Assembly: GCA_036732565.1 (NCBI GenBank)
Contig: DAINCF010000184.1
Location: forward strand, 1-12,796
Direction: 5' to 3'
DNA: 12,796 bases
From: JAIVJN01 sp036732565
GTDB taxonomy: Bacteria > Acidobacteriota > Vicinamibacteria > Vicinamibacterales > UBA2999
Made by a program: the position numbers and the translations under genes. The notes under the pieces were generated by a model. That model was not told where the DNA came from and searched no databases. It saw only the letters and a program-made list of their open reading frames with translations. The stretch's first letter is position 1. Every line of letters begins with the position of its first letter. Below, piece after piece: positions 6,240 through 12,796 of the stretch.

Positions 6240-6446
6240 ATGAAGACGACCGTCTTGACAACTCCACTTGACGTGCGAGCTGCCATTCGCGACGTGCTCA
6301 GGGACGAGCACGACGAGCGCATAGCCGCCGTCGTTTCGTCGGCAGGGATGCTATGCGTTTCCTCCCGAAGCCGGCACGGCACGGAGGCCGGTCTGACTTG
6401 GACCGAGGTGAACGCCATGGGCGAGGCGACGCTCAGGGACCGGGCG
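6240..6446 (+). pseudogene. Fragment resembling N-terminus of a phospholipase D-like protein
   Basis: ATG 6240 begins MKTTVLTTPLDVRAAIRDVL, then DERIAAVVSSAG. One frame over, the same DNA continues DAMRFLPKPARHG, and back in the first frame a later stretch reads LTWTEVNAMGEATLRDRA. Put together this resembles the start of a PLD-like family I recall ('IR..L..D.RIAAVAFVG.DA..FLPKP....CWP.AGGTNP.AL.DL'). The HxK catalytic motifs lie further on in that family and are not found. At least one frameshift is needed, and the pattern is lost after about 6446. It is a remnant if the resemblance is real. No Shine-Dalgarno is seen; a TATACT (6129-6134) upstream has only a poor -35. Confidence 0.35.
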
Positions 6447-6780
6447 CCTTCAACGCCCTCGCCTTTGCGGGATCCCTTCGAACAGTCGCAGCGTCGAAAC
6501 GTGGATCACGAAGGCCACGCAGCAAGTACTCACGAGCCAATACGGCAATCTCGGCCACAAGTTTCGGATTTCGATTCGACCCTGAAATGGATCGTCGACT
6601 GATTGTGGTCGTCCGATCAACGCTCCGCGACAGTCCTCGAGCACGTCGCGGCGTGACACACCATGCGATGGGGCCGGCTTCGCGAAAGCGCACGACCGCC
6701 TCGTAGGGGCGGCACCACGGGGTTTAGCATGCCTCAAGTTCATCGCGACGCACCGTAGATCAACGCTGGGAGAAGGCGGA
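6447..6780. other. Region without a supportable gene
   Basis: Both strands hold only short frames of mixed composition. A minus-strand stretch (PKLVAEIAVLAREYLLRGL, about 6500-6560) looks protein-like but has no start, family or continuity. It may be further decayed island sequence. No RNA gene or repeat was recognised. Confidence 0.4.
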
Positions 6781-7050
6781 TCAGAGCCAATCCCCGTAAA
6801 CATGACCAATGAGCAGCACTGTAAAAAACGTCAATGCACTCGCCATCATCGGTATGTAAACAATTCCGATCAAGAGCGCATATCGTCGGTACTTGCGTCC
6901 GAGCGGCAAGAATCCCACAATCGTGCTCACCGCCATTGGTAGCCAATCCCACCAAATCGGGTCATTAGACCACAGTTCATATTGCTGAAACAGCACAACA
7001 AGCCCTGTTTGTAACAGAAACGGAAGTAGTACTGCTTGAAGGATTGGCAT
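6781..7050 (-). CDS. Small three-span membrane protein, candidate immunity protein
   Basis: ATG at 7050 follows AAGGA (7056-7060) by 5 bases. The 89 residues hold three hydrophobic segments: about 4-21 (LQAVLLPFLLQTGLVVLF), 35-51 (WDWLPMAVSTIVGFLPL) and 57-85 (a long one including YALLIGIVYIPMM and FFTVLLIGHVY). A basic loop (GRKYRR, 51-56) probably faces the cytoplasm, and a Trp-rich loop (ELWSNDPIWW) the other side. There is no signal peptide or enzymatic motif. Codon use is visibly richer in A/T than its neighbours (27 and 30 G/C in two 60-base lines, against about 40 in the giant gene's repeat region). It lies 95 bases behind the giant gene on the same strand. Position, size, topology and base composition fit a membrane immunity protein for that gene's C-terminal module; this is inference, and an unrelated membrane protein is possible. 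Confidence 0.8.
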   Translation of the reverse strand: MPILQAVLLPFLLQTGLVVLFQQYELWSNDPIWWDWLPMAVSTIVGFLPLGRKYRRYALLIGIVYIPMMASALTFFTVLLIGHVYGDWL

Positions 7051-7055
7051 CTAGA

Positions 7056-7060
7056 TCCTT
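7056..7060 (-). promoter_or_regulatory. Shine-Dalgarno of the small membrane protein
   Basis: AAGGA on the minus strand, 5 bases from ATG 7050. It supports independent translation rather than coupling to the giant gene 95 bases upstream. Confidence 0.65.
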
Positions 7061-7145
7061 GAATTCCGCCCCACCATGTTGCTTGGCCTGTTGAGACCTT
7101 AACCCGATTGTGTGCTCGATTGGGACCAGGCCCTGACACTCAACG

Positions 7146-10100
7146 TTACGGATGAGGTGCAAATTTGATAACAGGCACCGGCGTCGGCCAGCCAGGATAT
7201 TGGATCCAGCGCCTAAAAGGGAAGCTAGGCTCTGGCAAATCGACCGCGTTGAGAAGGCCATGTGCGTAGCCATTCGAATTGTAGTAGCCAGGATCATTCT
7301 CAGGGAAACACCAATAGGGTAAGTCATCTGGGTAGTTGGCGTCCCTCTCAATCAACTGTTGGATGATCGCATCCTCATTCACTGGCGGGTACAACAGTTT
7401 CTCCAGGTCTTTGTGCGTAGCAAAGAGGTCACGCGTTCGATTCGGAGTGCTAGTCAGAGTTCCGCTGCAACCAGTCTCAGGTACGGGACCGGCGCCCAGC
7501 GTCATGAATCGATTGCCACGACCATCCTCGTTCCTGAACAGACGTTGGTCAAGAGGAAGCTGCGCATCACGCTGAAGCCAGTAGGATTGGTTCTGCGGGA
7601 CAATGCGAATGGCAACATGGCGATAGGGACCTATCGAGTGCCCCTTCGCGAAGATGCCGAACTCCGGCAGTACCCGCGGAGCACTTTGGCCCGCGGGATT
7701 CCCTTTAGGCGCCCCGCTGTAAAGGGCGGCGTTGAATGAGAACAGGGCCTCATCGATTGATGGGCCTTCAACCGCTCTGATGCCTGCTCCCGCACCACCT
7801 CGGCCGATCCACAGACCATTCTCTACAGCGCTAGCCGGGTTCAGAAGCGGAACGGTGGCTGTTTCAGAGACGGCGCCATTGCCGTCGACCACGGTTAGTA
7901 CTCCGGTTCCAGCTTCGTGTACAGCAATGCCGCCATCCGCGAGTAATGCCACAGGTGCACCGCTGGCAGGAGACGTCCATTTCGTTGCCCCGCTGGAGAT
8001 ATCAATCGCGCGAGGGAGATGTTCGGCCGTGAAGATCGTGCTATCACTGACCGACGCAATCGGTGTGTTAGTGGGAGCGCTGGATTGCAGCTCGAGCGTG
8101 GCCCCTTGGCCGACCCGGGTCAGCTGCCACTCATCCGTGTAAAGGTTGCCGATGCCATTCGGGTAAGAACGTCCCCAACTGACGACAGCGCCACCGGTCC
8201 CGTCCGGAATGGTTTGGCCAATCATGCCGAACGGCTGCAAGGCGTAATACGTTCCCTCGTATCCGTGCTGCCACAGGACGTCCCAGGAGGTGGCCCCAGT
8301 GGGGGCAACGGTCAATAGCTTCACAGCGTGGTAACGCTGCTGGAATGGCGGTGTGTTTTGGCCGCCACCGGACAGGGTCTCTTGTTGGGTTGCGACATGG
8401 ACACGCAAACGTCCTTCCTTGTCGACGACTAAGTTGCCGACTCCAGAGACCCATTCAAGGTGCCCCGCACCGTTACCGGTCCAGGCCGTGTCGTCATAGA
8501 ACGAAATAGGGATGGGGATTCGCGCCCTGCGCTGGCCGGTCCCCCCGTCGATGACGGCGATGCTGTCGACATTATAGGTATGAGAATAAGCCGCTTGATT
8601 GTCTGGATCGAATTCCAAAACATAGATCGTGCCGTCCGGCGCCTGCGCTATTCCCAACGGTGTCCATATGTGACTCCCGTCAGCGCGTTGGGTTACTGTC
8701 GCAGAGATGCGACCGCTGCTCTGGTAACGCCACGGGAGCGAGTCTGCCGGAGCCGCCACTCTGGCCAGACCGGTGGGAAATCCGCCGGAGTGAACGAGGG
8801 TCACCATCCCGCCGAATGAGTCGGCAAAAAGCGGCTCTCCAGGCGTTTGTTCGGACCACAGCACTTCGCCGTCAGCCGTGACGCCTTTCGCAAAGTAATT
8901 GGTCTCGCTATGCTCAATTGCAATCTGATCGGCCACGCTGCGGTTGACTCGGTTCGGGTATAAGATGCCGTCCGGCGTGAGGCCAGGAGAAGGCAGGACC
9001 ATCCAGCGCTCTGCGCCGGCCGCAAGCGCGACGCCTGCGACGACAGTGACAGATGCCTCGGCGACGAATGACCCGATTGTCGCGGAGATGGTGGCTTCTC
9101 CGGCGGCTTCGGCCGTGACGAAACTCGTCGCACCCGCCGAGACCGACGCCACGGCCGTGTCGCTGCTCGCCCACACGGCAGGCTCGGTAACTGGCATGCC
9201 ATCCTGGTCGACGACTTGGAATGCGGCGGACTCGCCGATCAGCATCGTCCGCCTGGCGGGCGTCAGCGACATCGACGTCGACGGGCGCATTCGGATGACC
9301 GTGGCACCGGAGGAGATCCCATTTCCTGCGGAATCGCGGGCATGAAGGACGACCGAGTTGCGCCCCGGCGTCAGCGCAACTTCACATTGCGTGGCGCCCG
9401 CCGAGATCGTCGCCGGCACATCGTTGCATGTTGCCTCCACAATGCCCGACAGGGAGTCCGCAACTAGTCCGGTGAGTTCGACGGTCGCTGCGCTCGTCGT
9501 CAAACCGTCGGCTGGTGCTGTGATCGTGGCCGTGCCCGGTGTCTTGTCGATGTTAACCGTGACGCTCAACGTGGCCTGTAGCCCCCCTGCAGCGGTTGCC
9601 GTACCTACGACCATGAAACCTATCCCTTCTTCAGTCAGGGTGACCGGGCCTGAGCAACTCGCAATCCCTTGGGGATGGCTGCAGGCAAACGACACGGTGA
9701 CCTCAGAGTTGTTCCAACCAGACGCGGTTGGCAAAGGGGAGACAGACGCGGTGATCGTCGGCGGCGCTGCTATCGCGTAGGTCGCGGTCGCAACGGCGCT
9801 GGCAACCGCGCCGTCCTTCCACGCCCCGACTTTGAGCGTGTATGCCCCGATCAGCAGCGTGCCGCCGGACGCAATCACCGGATCGGAAGTCATGGGATCC
9901 GCACCATTGGTGGTGTAGTGCATCGTGGTCCCGGGTGTTGTCGAGACGACGGTGACCAGCTGGCCTTCTGGATAGGTGCCCGTTGGTGGGTCGATCGTCG
10001 GCGCCGCGACAGCAACGGTGTAAACACCCCACGCTTCGTCGCTCGGCATCTCATTGGAGAACGCCCGAGCCCTGACGGTCGTTGTCCTGTCGAAAAGGAG

Positions 10101-12796
10101 CGCGGCTGTATACAGCGGGGACTCCGACGTGGGACTCGTGTCATCGATCGTGTAGCGAATCGTCGCGCCACTCGGCCCTGCGAGTGACACCTCTACTTGA
10201 CTCTCGTACGTGCCTGGCGGCGGGGCGAATGAGGGCGGCGCGATCGCAATGTTGAAGTATGCGCTCCCTGGGATCCCCGCAGACCAACCAACCCTGAACG
10301 CCGTGGCGGTCAGCGTTGCGGTGGCATCGATAACAAGTGGCTCCGTATACAACGACGAGGATGCCGATGGAACCGAACCGTCCGTGGTGTAACGGATGAC
10401 CGCCCCTGCCGTCTCGGTGGTGAGCGTTACGCTCTGCGGCGCGTAGAAGGTCCCGCCCGCAGGACTCATGGTCGGCGGCAGGGGCTGCAGGACATAGCTC
10501 GCAGTCACAGCGCGACTCGGAGAGCGGCCCGGAACCCACGCGCGCAGGATGAGCGTCGTGGTCGCATCCGCGGTGAGCTCTCCGCTCGCGGGAACTTCGG
10601 GGTCGCTCTCAGTGGGCGCGACACCCGTCGTCGTGTAGCGAACGATTGCCTCCGGCATTGGGACCGAAACCGTGACCGTCTGAACGTCGTGATACATGCC
10701 GGGCAACGGACTAACGGTCGGTGCCGGGGCAGCCGCACCCCACACGCCTGGGAACGTCGCGACATCCATCGGCGTCGGGCGCGCGGTCGTCGTCCCGTCA
10801 CCGAGCTGCCCAACGCTGCCCGCGCCCCACGTCCAGAGATGGCCGTCGGGCGTGATCTCGGCGGCATGTGTCCCTCCGGCGGAGAGCAGGGCGATCGCTG
10901 TGGCGTCCGACGCGACCGTCGGCGTGAGTCGCTGCGTCGTGGTCGTGTCGCCAAGTTGACCTGACGCGTTCGCGCCCCACGCCACAGTGGCGCCGTCGTC
11001 ACGCACCGCGGCGCTGTACGCCGTGCCGGCGACGATGTCAGCCGCTGTCAGGCCGGGAATGAGCTGGGGCGTGCTGCGGTTGTTCGTCGTGCCAAGTCCC
11101 AGCTGGCCGTTGCCGCCAGCGCCCCACGCGTACACCGCGCCGTTCTGCAGCCGCGCAAGGCTGTGCGACCCGCCGGCGGCAATCGCGACCACATCGGTCA
11201 GGCTCGCGATCAAGGTTGGGTACGTCTGCTGCACGTTCGTGCCATCACCGAGCTGAAAGCTGGAGTTGAGACCCCAGGCATACACCTGCCCGTCGCCGGT
11301 GACGGCCAGGCTGTGCGATCCGCCGGCGGCAATCGCCACGACGTTCGTGAGGTTCACTTGCATCGGTGTGCTGGTGGTGCCCGTCCAGCCAAGACCCAAC
11401 TGCCCGTTCGTCCCGACACCCCACGCATACACCAGACCGTCCGACGTCAGCGCGAGGCTATGGCCGTTCCCGGCCGCGACCGCGACCACGTTCGAGAGCG
11501 TCGCGATGTGAACGGGTGATGTGCGGTTTGTCGTCGTGCCGTCACCGAGTCGTCCGGACCCGTTCGAGCCCCACGCGAAGAGCCGCCCATCCCAGGTCAC
11601 GCCAAGCGTGTGAGCCTGTCCCGCGGCCAGCGCGGTCACGCCGGTCAGTTTGTGCACCAGCTTCGGCGTGGTCCGGTTCGCGCTCGTGCCGTCGCCGAGT
11701 TGGCCGCTCGTGTTCAGCCCAAAGCCGTACACTAGGCCCCCGGGTGTGGACAGCAGCGTGTGCGATCCGCCGGCCGCGAGCACGCCGCCAGTCAGCGGCT
11801 CCGTCAATGCGTACGTCGCGGCCGCGACCGTGCTCTCCAACGCACCGGTCTTGAACGCCTTGGCCTTAAGCGTGAAGTCGCCGACCAGCAACGTCTGTCC
11901 GGGCGTAAAGATCGAATCAGTAGCTGTCGGGTTGACGCCGGTGAGCGTGTACCGAATCGTGGCGGCCGGATCGACGTGCGTGACGGTCACCGTCGTGCCG
12001 GGCGCATGTGTGCCGGCGACCGTAGAGATCGCCGGTGCGGCCAAACGAATGGTGAAGACCTGCGTCAGCACCGGGCTCTGCGTGTAGTCCGGATGAAACG
12101 CCCGCGCTTTCACCGTTGTCGTGGACAACAGCGTCAGCGGCTCCGTATAGATCGACGAGCTCTGCGTGGGCGTGCTGCCGTTGGTGGTGTAGTAGATCGT
12201 CGCGCCGGGCAGAGACGACAGCGTCATACTGAGCGGCCCCTCGTGCGTGCCGGCACTCGGTGTTGCGACCGGGGTCGGCAGCGGGCCGAAGCTGAATGTG
12301 AAGTACGCGCCGCCGAGAGGGCTCGGCGTCCAACCCGACTTGAACCCGATCACCCACAGGTAGCCCGACGCCGCAATCTGGATCGGCCCGGTATACACCG
12401 GCGAACTCTCGGTGGGCATCGACCCGTCGGCCGTGTAGCGCAAGGTCACGCCGGGCGTGGCTGACGAGACCGATACGTGCTGCGGCGTACTGAACGAACC
12501 GCCGGGAGGGGACACGACCGGGGCGGCCACTCTCATCTCGTACTGCCCACGGTTGCTGCCGCTTGGAGGGATCCCGGCCTTCCAAGCCCGCGCCGTCAGG
12601 GTTTGCGACGCCTCGACGAGCACCGTGCCGCCAGACGCGACGACCGGGTCGGACTCCGTCGGCTCGTCGCCGTTGCGCGTGTAATGGATGGTCGCTCCGG
12701 GTGTGTCGACCGTCACGACGACGGACAGGTCATTCTCGTAGTAGTACCCGAGGCCCCCTGGCGGATCGAAGGGGGCTTGGCCGCGCGCCAGACGCG
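7146..12796 (-). CDS. Giant exported repeat protein: chitobiase-C-like, RCC1, Ig-like domains, C-terminal module; N-terminus outside window
   Basis: The frame is open from TAA at 7146 to the right edge (1882 residues seen), so the start lies outside; a GTG at 12716 is internal, since the 26 codons before it (including GYYYENDLSVV) belong to the same domain. Order from the edge: four chitobiase/hexosaminidase C-terminal-like modules; seven RCC1 repeats; four more chitobiase-C-like modules (to about 9772); one or two Ig-like domains with Cys (about 9290-9771); a Big_2-like domain (LIGESAAFQVVDQDG, SSDTAVASVS; about 9030-9290); a beta-rich, propeller-like region (about 7640-9030, with APDGTIYVLEF, VAPTGATSWDVLW); and a distinct C-terminal module. 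Such repeat proteins are typically extracellular; chitobiase-C-like modules act as beta-sandwich spacers. The signal peptide must lie outside the window. Function, whether adhesin, carbohydrate-related or toxin carrier, is not settled by the sequence. Confidence 0.92.
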   Translation of the reverse strand, partial: RLARGQAPFDPPGGLGYYYENDLSVVVTVDTPGATIHYTRNGDEPTESDPVVASGGTVLVEASQTLTARAWKAGIPPSGSNRGQYEMRVAAPVVSPPGGSFSTPQHVSVSSATPGVTLRYTADGSMPTESSPVYTGPIQIAASGYLWVIGFKSGWTPSPLGGAYFTFSFGPLPTPVATPSAGTHEGPLSMTLSSLPGATIYYTTNGSTPTQSSSIYTEPLTLLSTTTVKARAFHPDYTQSPVLTQVFTIRLAAPAISTVAGTHAPGTTVTVTHVDPAATIRYTLTGVNPTATDSIFTPGQTLLVGDFTLKAKAFKTGALESTVAAATYALTEPLTGGVLAAGGSHTLLSTPGGLVYGFGLNTSGQLGDGTSANRTTPKLVHKLTGVTALAAGQAHTLGVTWDGRLFAWGSNGSGRLGDGTTTNRTSPVHIATLSNVVAVAAGNGHSLALTSDGLVYAWGVGTNGQLGLGWTGTTSTPMQVNLTNVVAIAAGGSHSLAVTGDGQVYAWGLNSSFQLGDGTNVQQTYPTLIASLTDVVAIAAGGSHSLARLQNGAVYAWGAGGNGQLGLGTTNNRSTPQLIPGLTAADIVAGTAYSAAVRDDGATVAWGANASGQLGDTTTTQRLTPTVASDATAIALLSAGGTHAAEITPDGHLWTWGAGSVGQLGDGTTTARPTPMDVATFPGVWGAAAPAPTVSPLPGMYHDVQTVTVSVPMPEAIVRYTTTGVAPTESDPEVPASGELTADATTTLILRAWVPGRSPSRAVTASYVLQPLPPTMSPAGGTFYAPQSVTLTTETAGAVIRYTTDGSVPSASSSLYTEPLVIDATATLTATAFRVGWSAGIPGSAYFNIAIAPPSFAPPPGTYESQVEVSLAGPSGATIRYTIDDTSPTSESPLYTAALLFDRTTTVRARAFSNEMPSDEAWGVYTVAVAAPTIDPPTGTYPEGQLVTVVSTTPGTTMHYTTNGADPMTSDPVIASGGTLLIGAYTLKVGAWKDGAVASAVATATYAIAAPPTITASVSPLPTASGWNNSEVTVSFACSHPQGIASCSGPVTLTEEGIGFMVVGTATAAGGLQATLSVTVNIDKTPGTATITAPADGLTTSAATVELTGLVADSLSGIVEATCNDVPATISAGATQCEVALTPGRNSVVLHARDSAGNGISSGATVIRMRPSTSMSLTPARRTMLIGESAAFQVVDQDGMPVTEPAVWASSDTAVASVSAGATSFVTAEAAGEATISATIGSFVAEASVTVVAGVALAAGAERWMVLPSPGLTPDGILYPNRVNRSVADQIAIEHSETNYFAKGVTADGEVLWSEQTPGEPLFADSFGGMVTLVHSGGFPTGLARVAAPADSLPWRYQSSGRISATVTQRADGSHIWTPLGIAQAPDGTIYVLEFDPDNQAAYSHTYNVDSIAVIDGGTGQRRARIPIPISFYDDTAWTGNGAGHLEWVSGVGNLVVDKEGRLRVHVATQQETLSGGGQNTPPFQQRYHAVKLLTVAPTGATSWDVLWQHGYEGTYYALQPFGMIGQTIPDGTGGAVVSWGRSYPNGIGNLYTDEWQLTRVGQGATLELQSSAPTNTPIASVSDSTIFTAEHLPRAIDISSGATKWTSPASGAPVALLADGGIAVHEAGTGVLTVVDGNGAVSETATVPLLNPASAVENGLWIGRGGAGAGIRAVEGPSIDEALFSFNAALYSGAPKGNPAGQSAPRVLPEFGIFAKGHSIGPYRHVAIRIVPQNQSYWLQRDAQLPLDQRLFRNEDGRGNRFMTLGAGPVPETGCSGTLTSTPNRTRDLFATHKDLEKLLYPPVNEDAIIQQLIERDANYPDDLPYWCFPENDPGYYNSNGYAHGLLNAVDLPEPSFPFRRWIQYPGWPTPVPVIKFAPHP
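7149..7640 (-). other. C-terminal module of the giant protein (toxin-like position)
   Basis: The last about 160 residues differ from the beta-repeat shaft. Landmarks in order: YRHVAIRIVP, then RFMTLGAGP, GCSGTL, NRTRDLF, a helix with DAIIQQLIERDANYPDDL, PYWCFPENDPGYY, NSNGYAHGLLNAVDLP, and PGWPTPVPVIKF near the end. The pattern 'H.-I-P ... TLGAGP ... G.L ... N..D ... DANY.DDL.Y..FP ... NSN.Y..GLL.A ... PGW..PVP' matches, as I recall it, C-terminal modules found on Rhs-type and other long repeat proteins. A conserved His, two Cys and NSN could form an active site, but I cannot name the enzyme. It might be a papain-like peptidase fold. Confidence 0.5.
9772..10731 (-). repeat. Second set of four chitobiase-C-terminal-like modules
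   Basis: Four modules of about 80 residues, each with the signature 'P..SP..G.Y......VT.....G..I.YTT.G..P....SP.YT.PL....T..L.A.A...G' (for example EAIVRYTTTGVAPTESDP, GAVIRYTTDGSVPSASSS, GATIRYTIDDTSPTSESP, GTTMHYTTNGADPMTSDP). They lie between the RCC1 block and the Ig-like domains. Confidence 0.85.
10740..11792 (-). repeat. Seven RCC1 repeats (one predicted beta-propeller)
   Basis: Seven copies of about 50 residues with core 'V.AIAAG..HSLA...DG.VYAWG.N..GQLGDGTT..R.TP': YGFGLNTSGQLGDGT, FAWGSNGSGRLGDGT, YAWGVGTNGQLGLGW, YAWGLNSSFQLGDGT, YAWGAGGNGQLGLGT, VAWGANASGQLGDTT and WTWGAGSVGQLGDGT. Seven is the number needed for one closed RCC1 propeller. In the sixth copy the loop reads GDTT, and in the fourth SFQLG, small departures from the consensus. 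Confidence 0.92.
11800..12796 (-). repeat. First set of four chitobiase-C-terminal-like modules
   Basis: Four modules, the first cut by the window edge only in its leading linker: GATIHYTRNGDEPTESDP, GVTLRYTADGSMPTESSP, GATIYYTTNGSTPTQSSS and AATIRYTLTGVNPTATDS. More copies may lie beyond the edge. The first and fourth copies share the variant ending (VASGGTVL or FTPGQTLL, then AWK or AFK) with the last copy of the second set. Confidence 0.85.

Noticed and set aside
5817..6602. Plus-strand 261-codon frame
   Set aside because: Crosses the antisense of the decayed nuclease and has mixed composition; only the part after ATG 6240 looks protein-like.
6690..6800. Possible integron attC-like site near the small membrane gene
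   Set aside because: GTTTAGC does not match the GTTRRRY core and no paired inverse core was found.
9669..10187. Plus-strand frame opposite the giant gene
   Set aside because: Arg-rich antisense reading of the repeat modules without a start signal or domain.
12714..12716. GTG as the true start of the giant gene
   Set aside because: The frame stays open to the window edge and the 26 preceding codons complete the first chitobiase-C-like module, so this GTG is internal.

Overview
The window looks like a GC-rich Gram-negative chromosome, probably Acidobacteriota (Vicinamibacterales-like). This rests on lineage habits rather than a marker gene: a fragment of a TIGR02999-type ECF sigma factor, secreted proteins carrying G-V-Y-G repeats, an outer-membrane barrel ending in Phe, and a very long exported protein built of chitobiase-C-terminal-like and RCC1 repeats. 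No rRNA, tRNA or CRISPR was found.

Left part (1-3770): on the minus strand lie the start of a secreted protein running off the left edge (1-670), an orphan NarL/LuxR-type response regulator (818-1462), the stump of an ECF sigma factor (1520-1660) and a small outer-membrane barrel protein (1673-2227). A divergent spacer (2228-2723) holds a frameshifted N-terminus of a tyrosine recombinase. A plus-strand secreted protein with G-V-Y-G repeats follows (2724-3770).

Middle (3805-4714): a plus-strand cluster of four small genes: a 90-residue soluble protein, a 39-residue single-span membrane protein overlapping it by GTGA, an unknown helical protein and a ribbon-helix-helix protein. A 9-bp inverted repeat follows, between convergent frames.

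Gene graveyard (4774-6780): almost nothing here is intact. A minus-strand Mrr-like nuclease carries a stop codon and a frameshift (5573-5963), and a plus-strand fragment resembles the start of a phospholipase D-like protein (6240-6446). With the integrase stump, this looks like the remains of one or more mobile or defence islands.

Right part (6781-12796): one minus-strand gene of more than 1880 codons runs in from beyond the right edge. Its product has four chitobiase-C-like modules, seven RCC1 repeats, four more chitobiase-C-like modules, Ig-like and Big_2-like domains, a beta-rich region and a distinct C-terminal module. Ninety-five bases downstream, with a good ribosome binding site and much lower GC, is an 89-residue three-span membrane protein. 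I propose, as inference, that the giant protein is a surface-displayed or secreted toxin-like protein and the small membrane protein its immunity partner.
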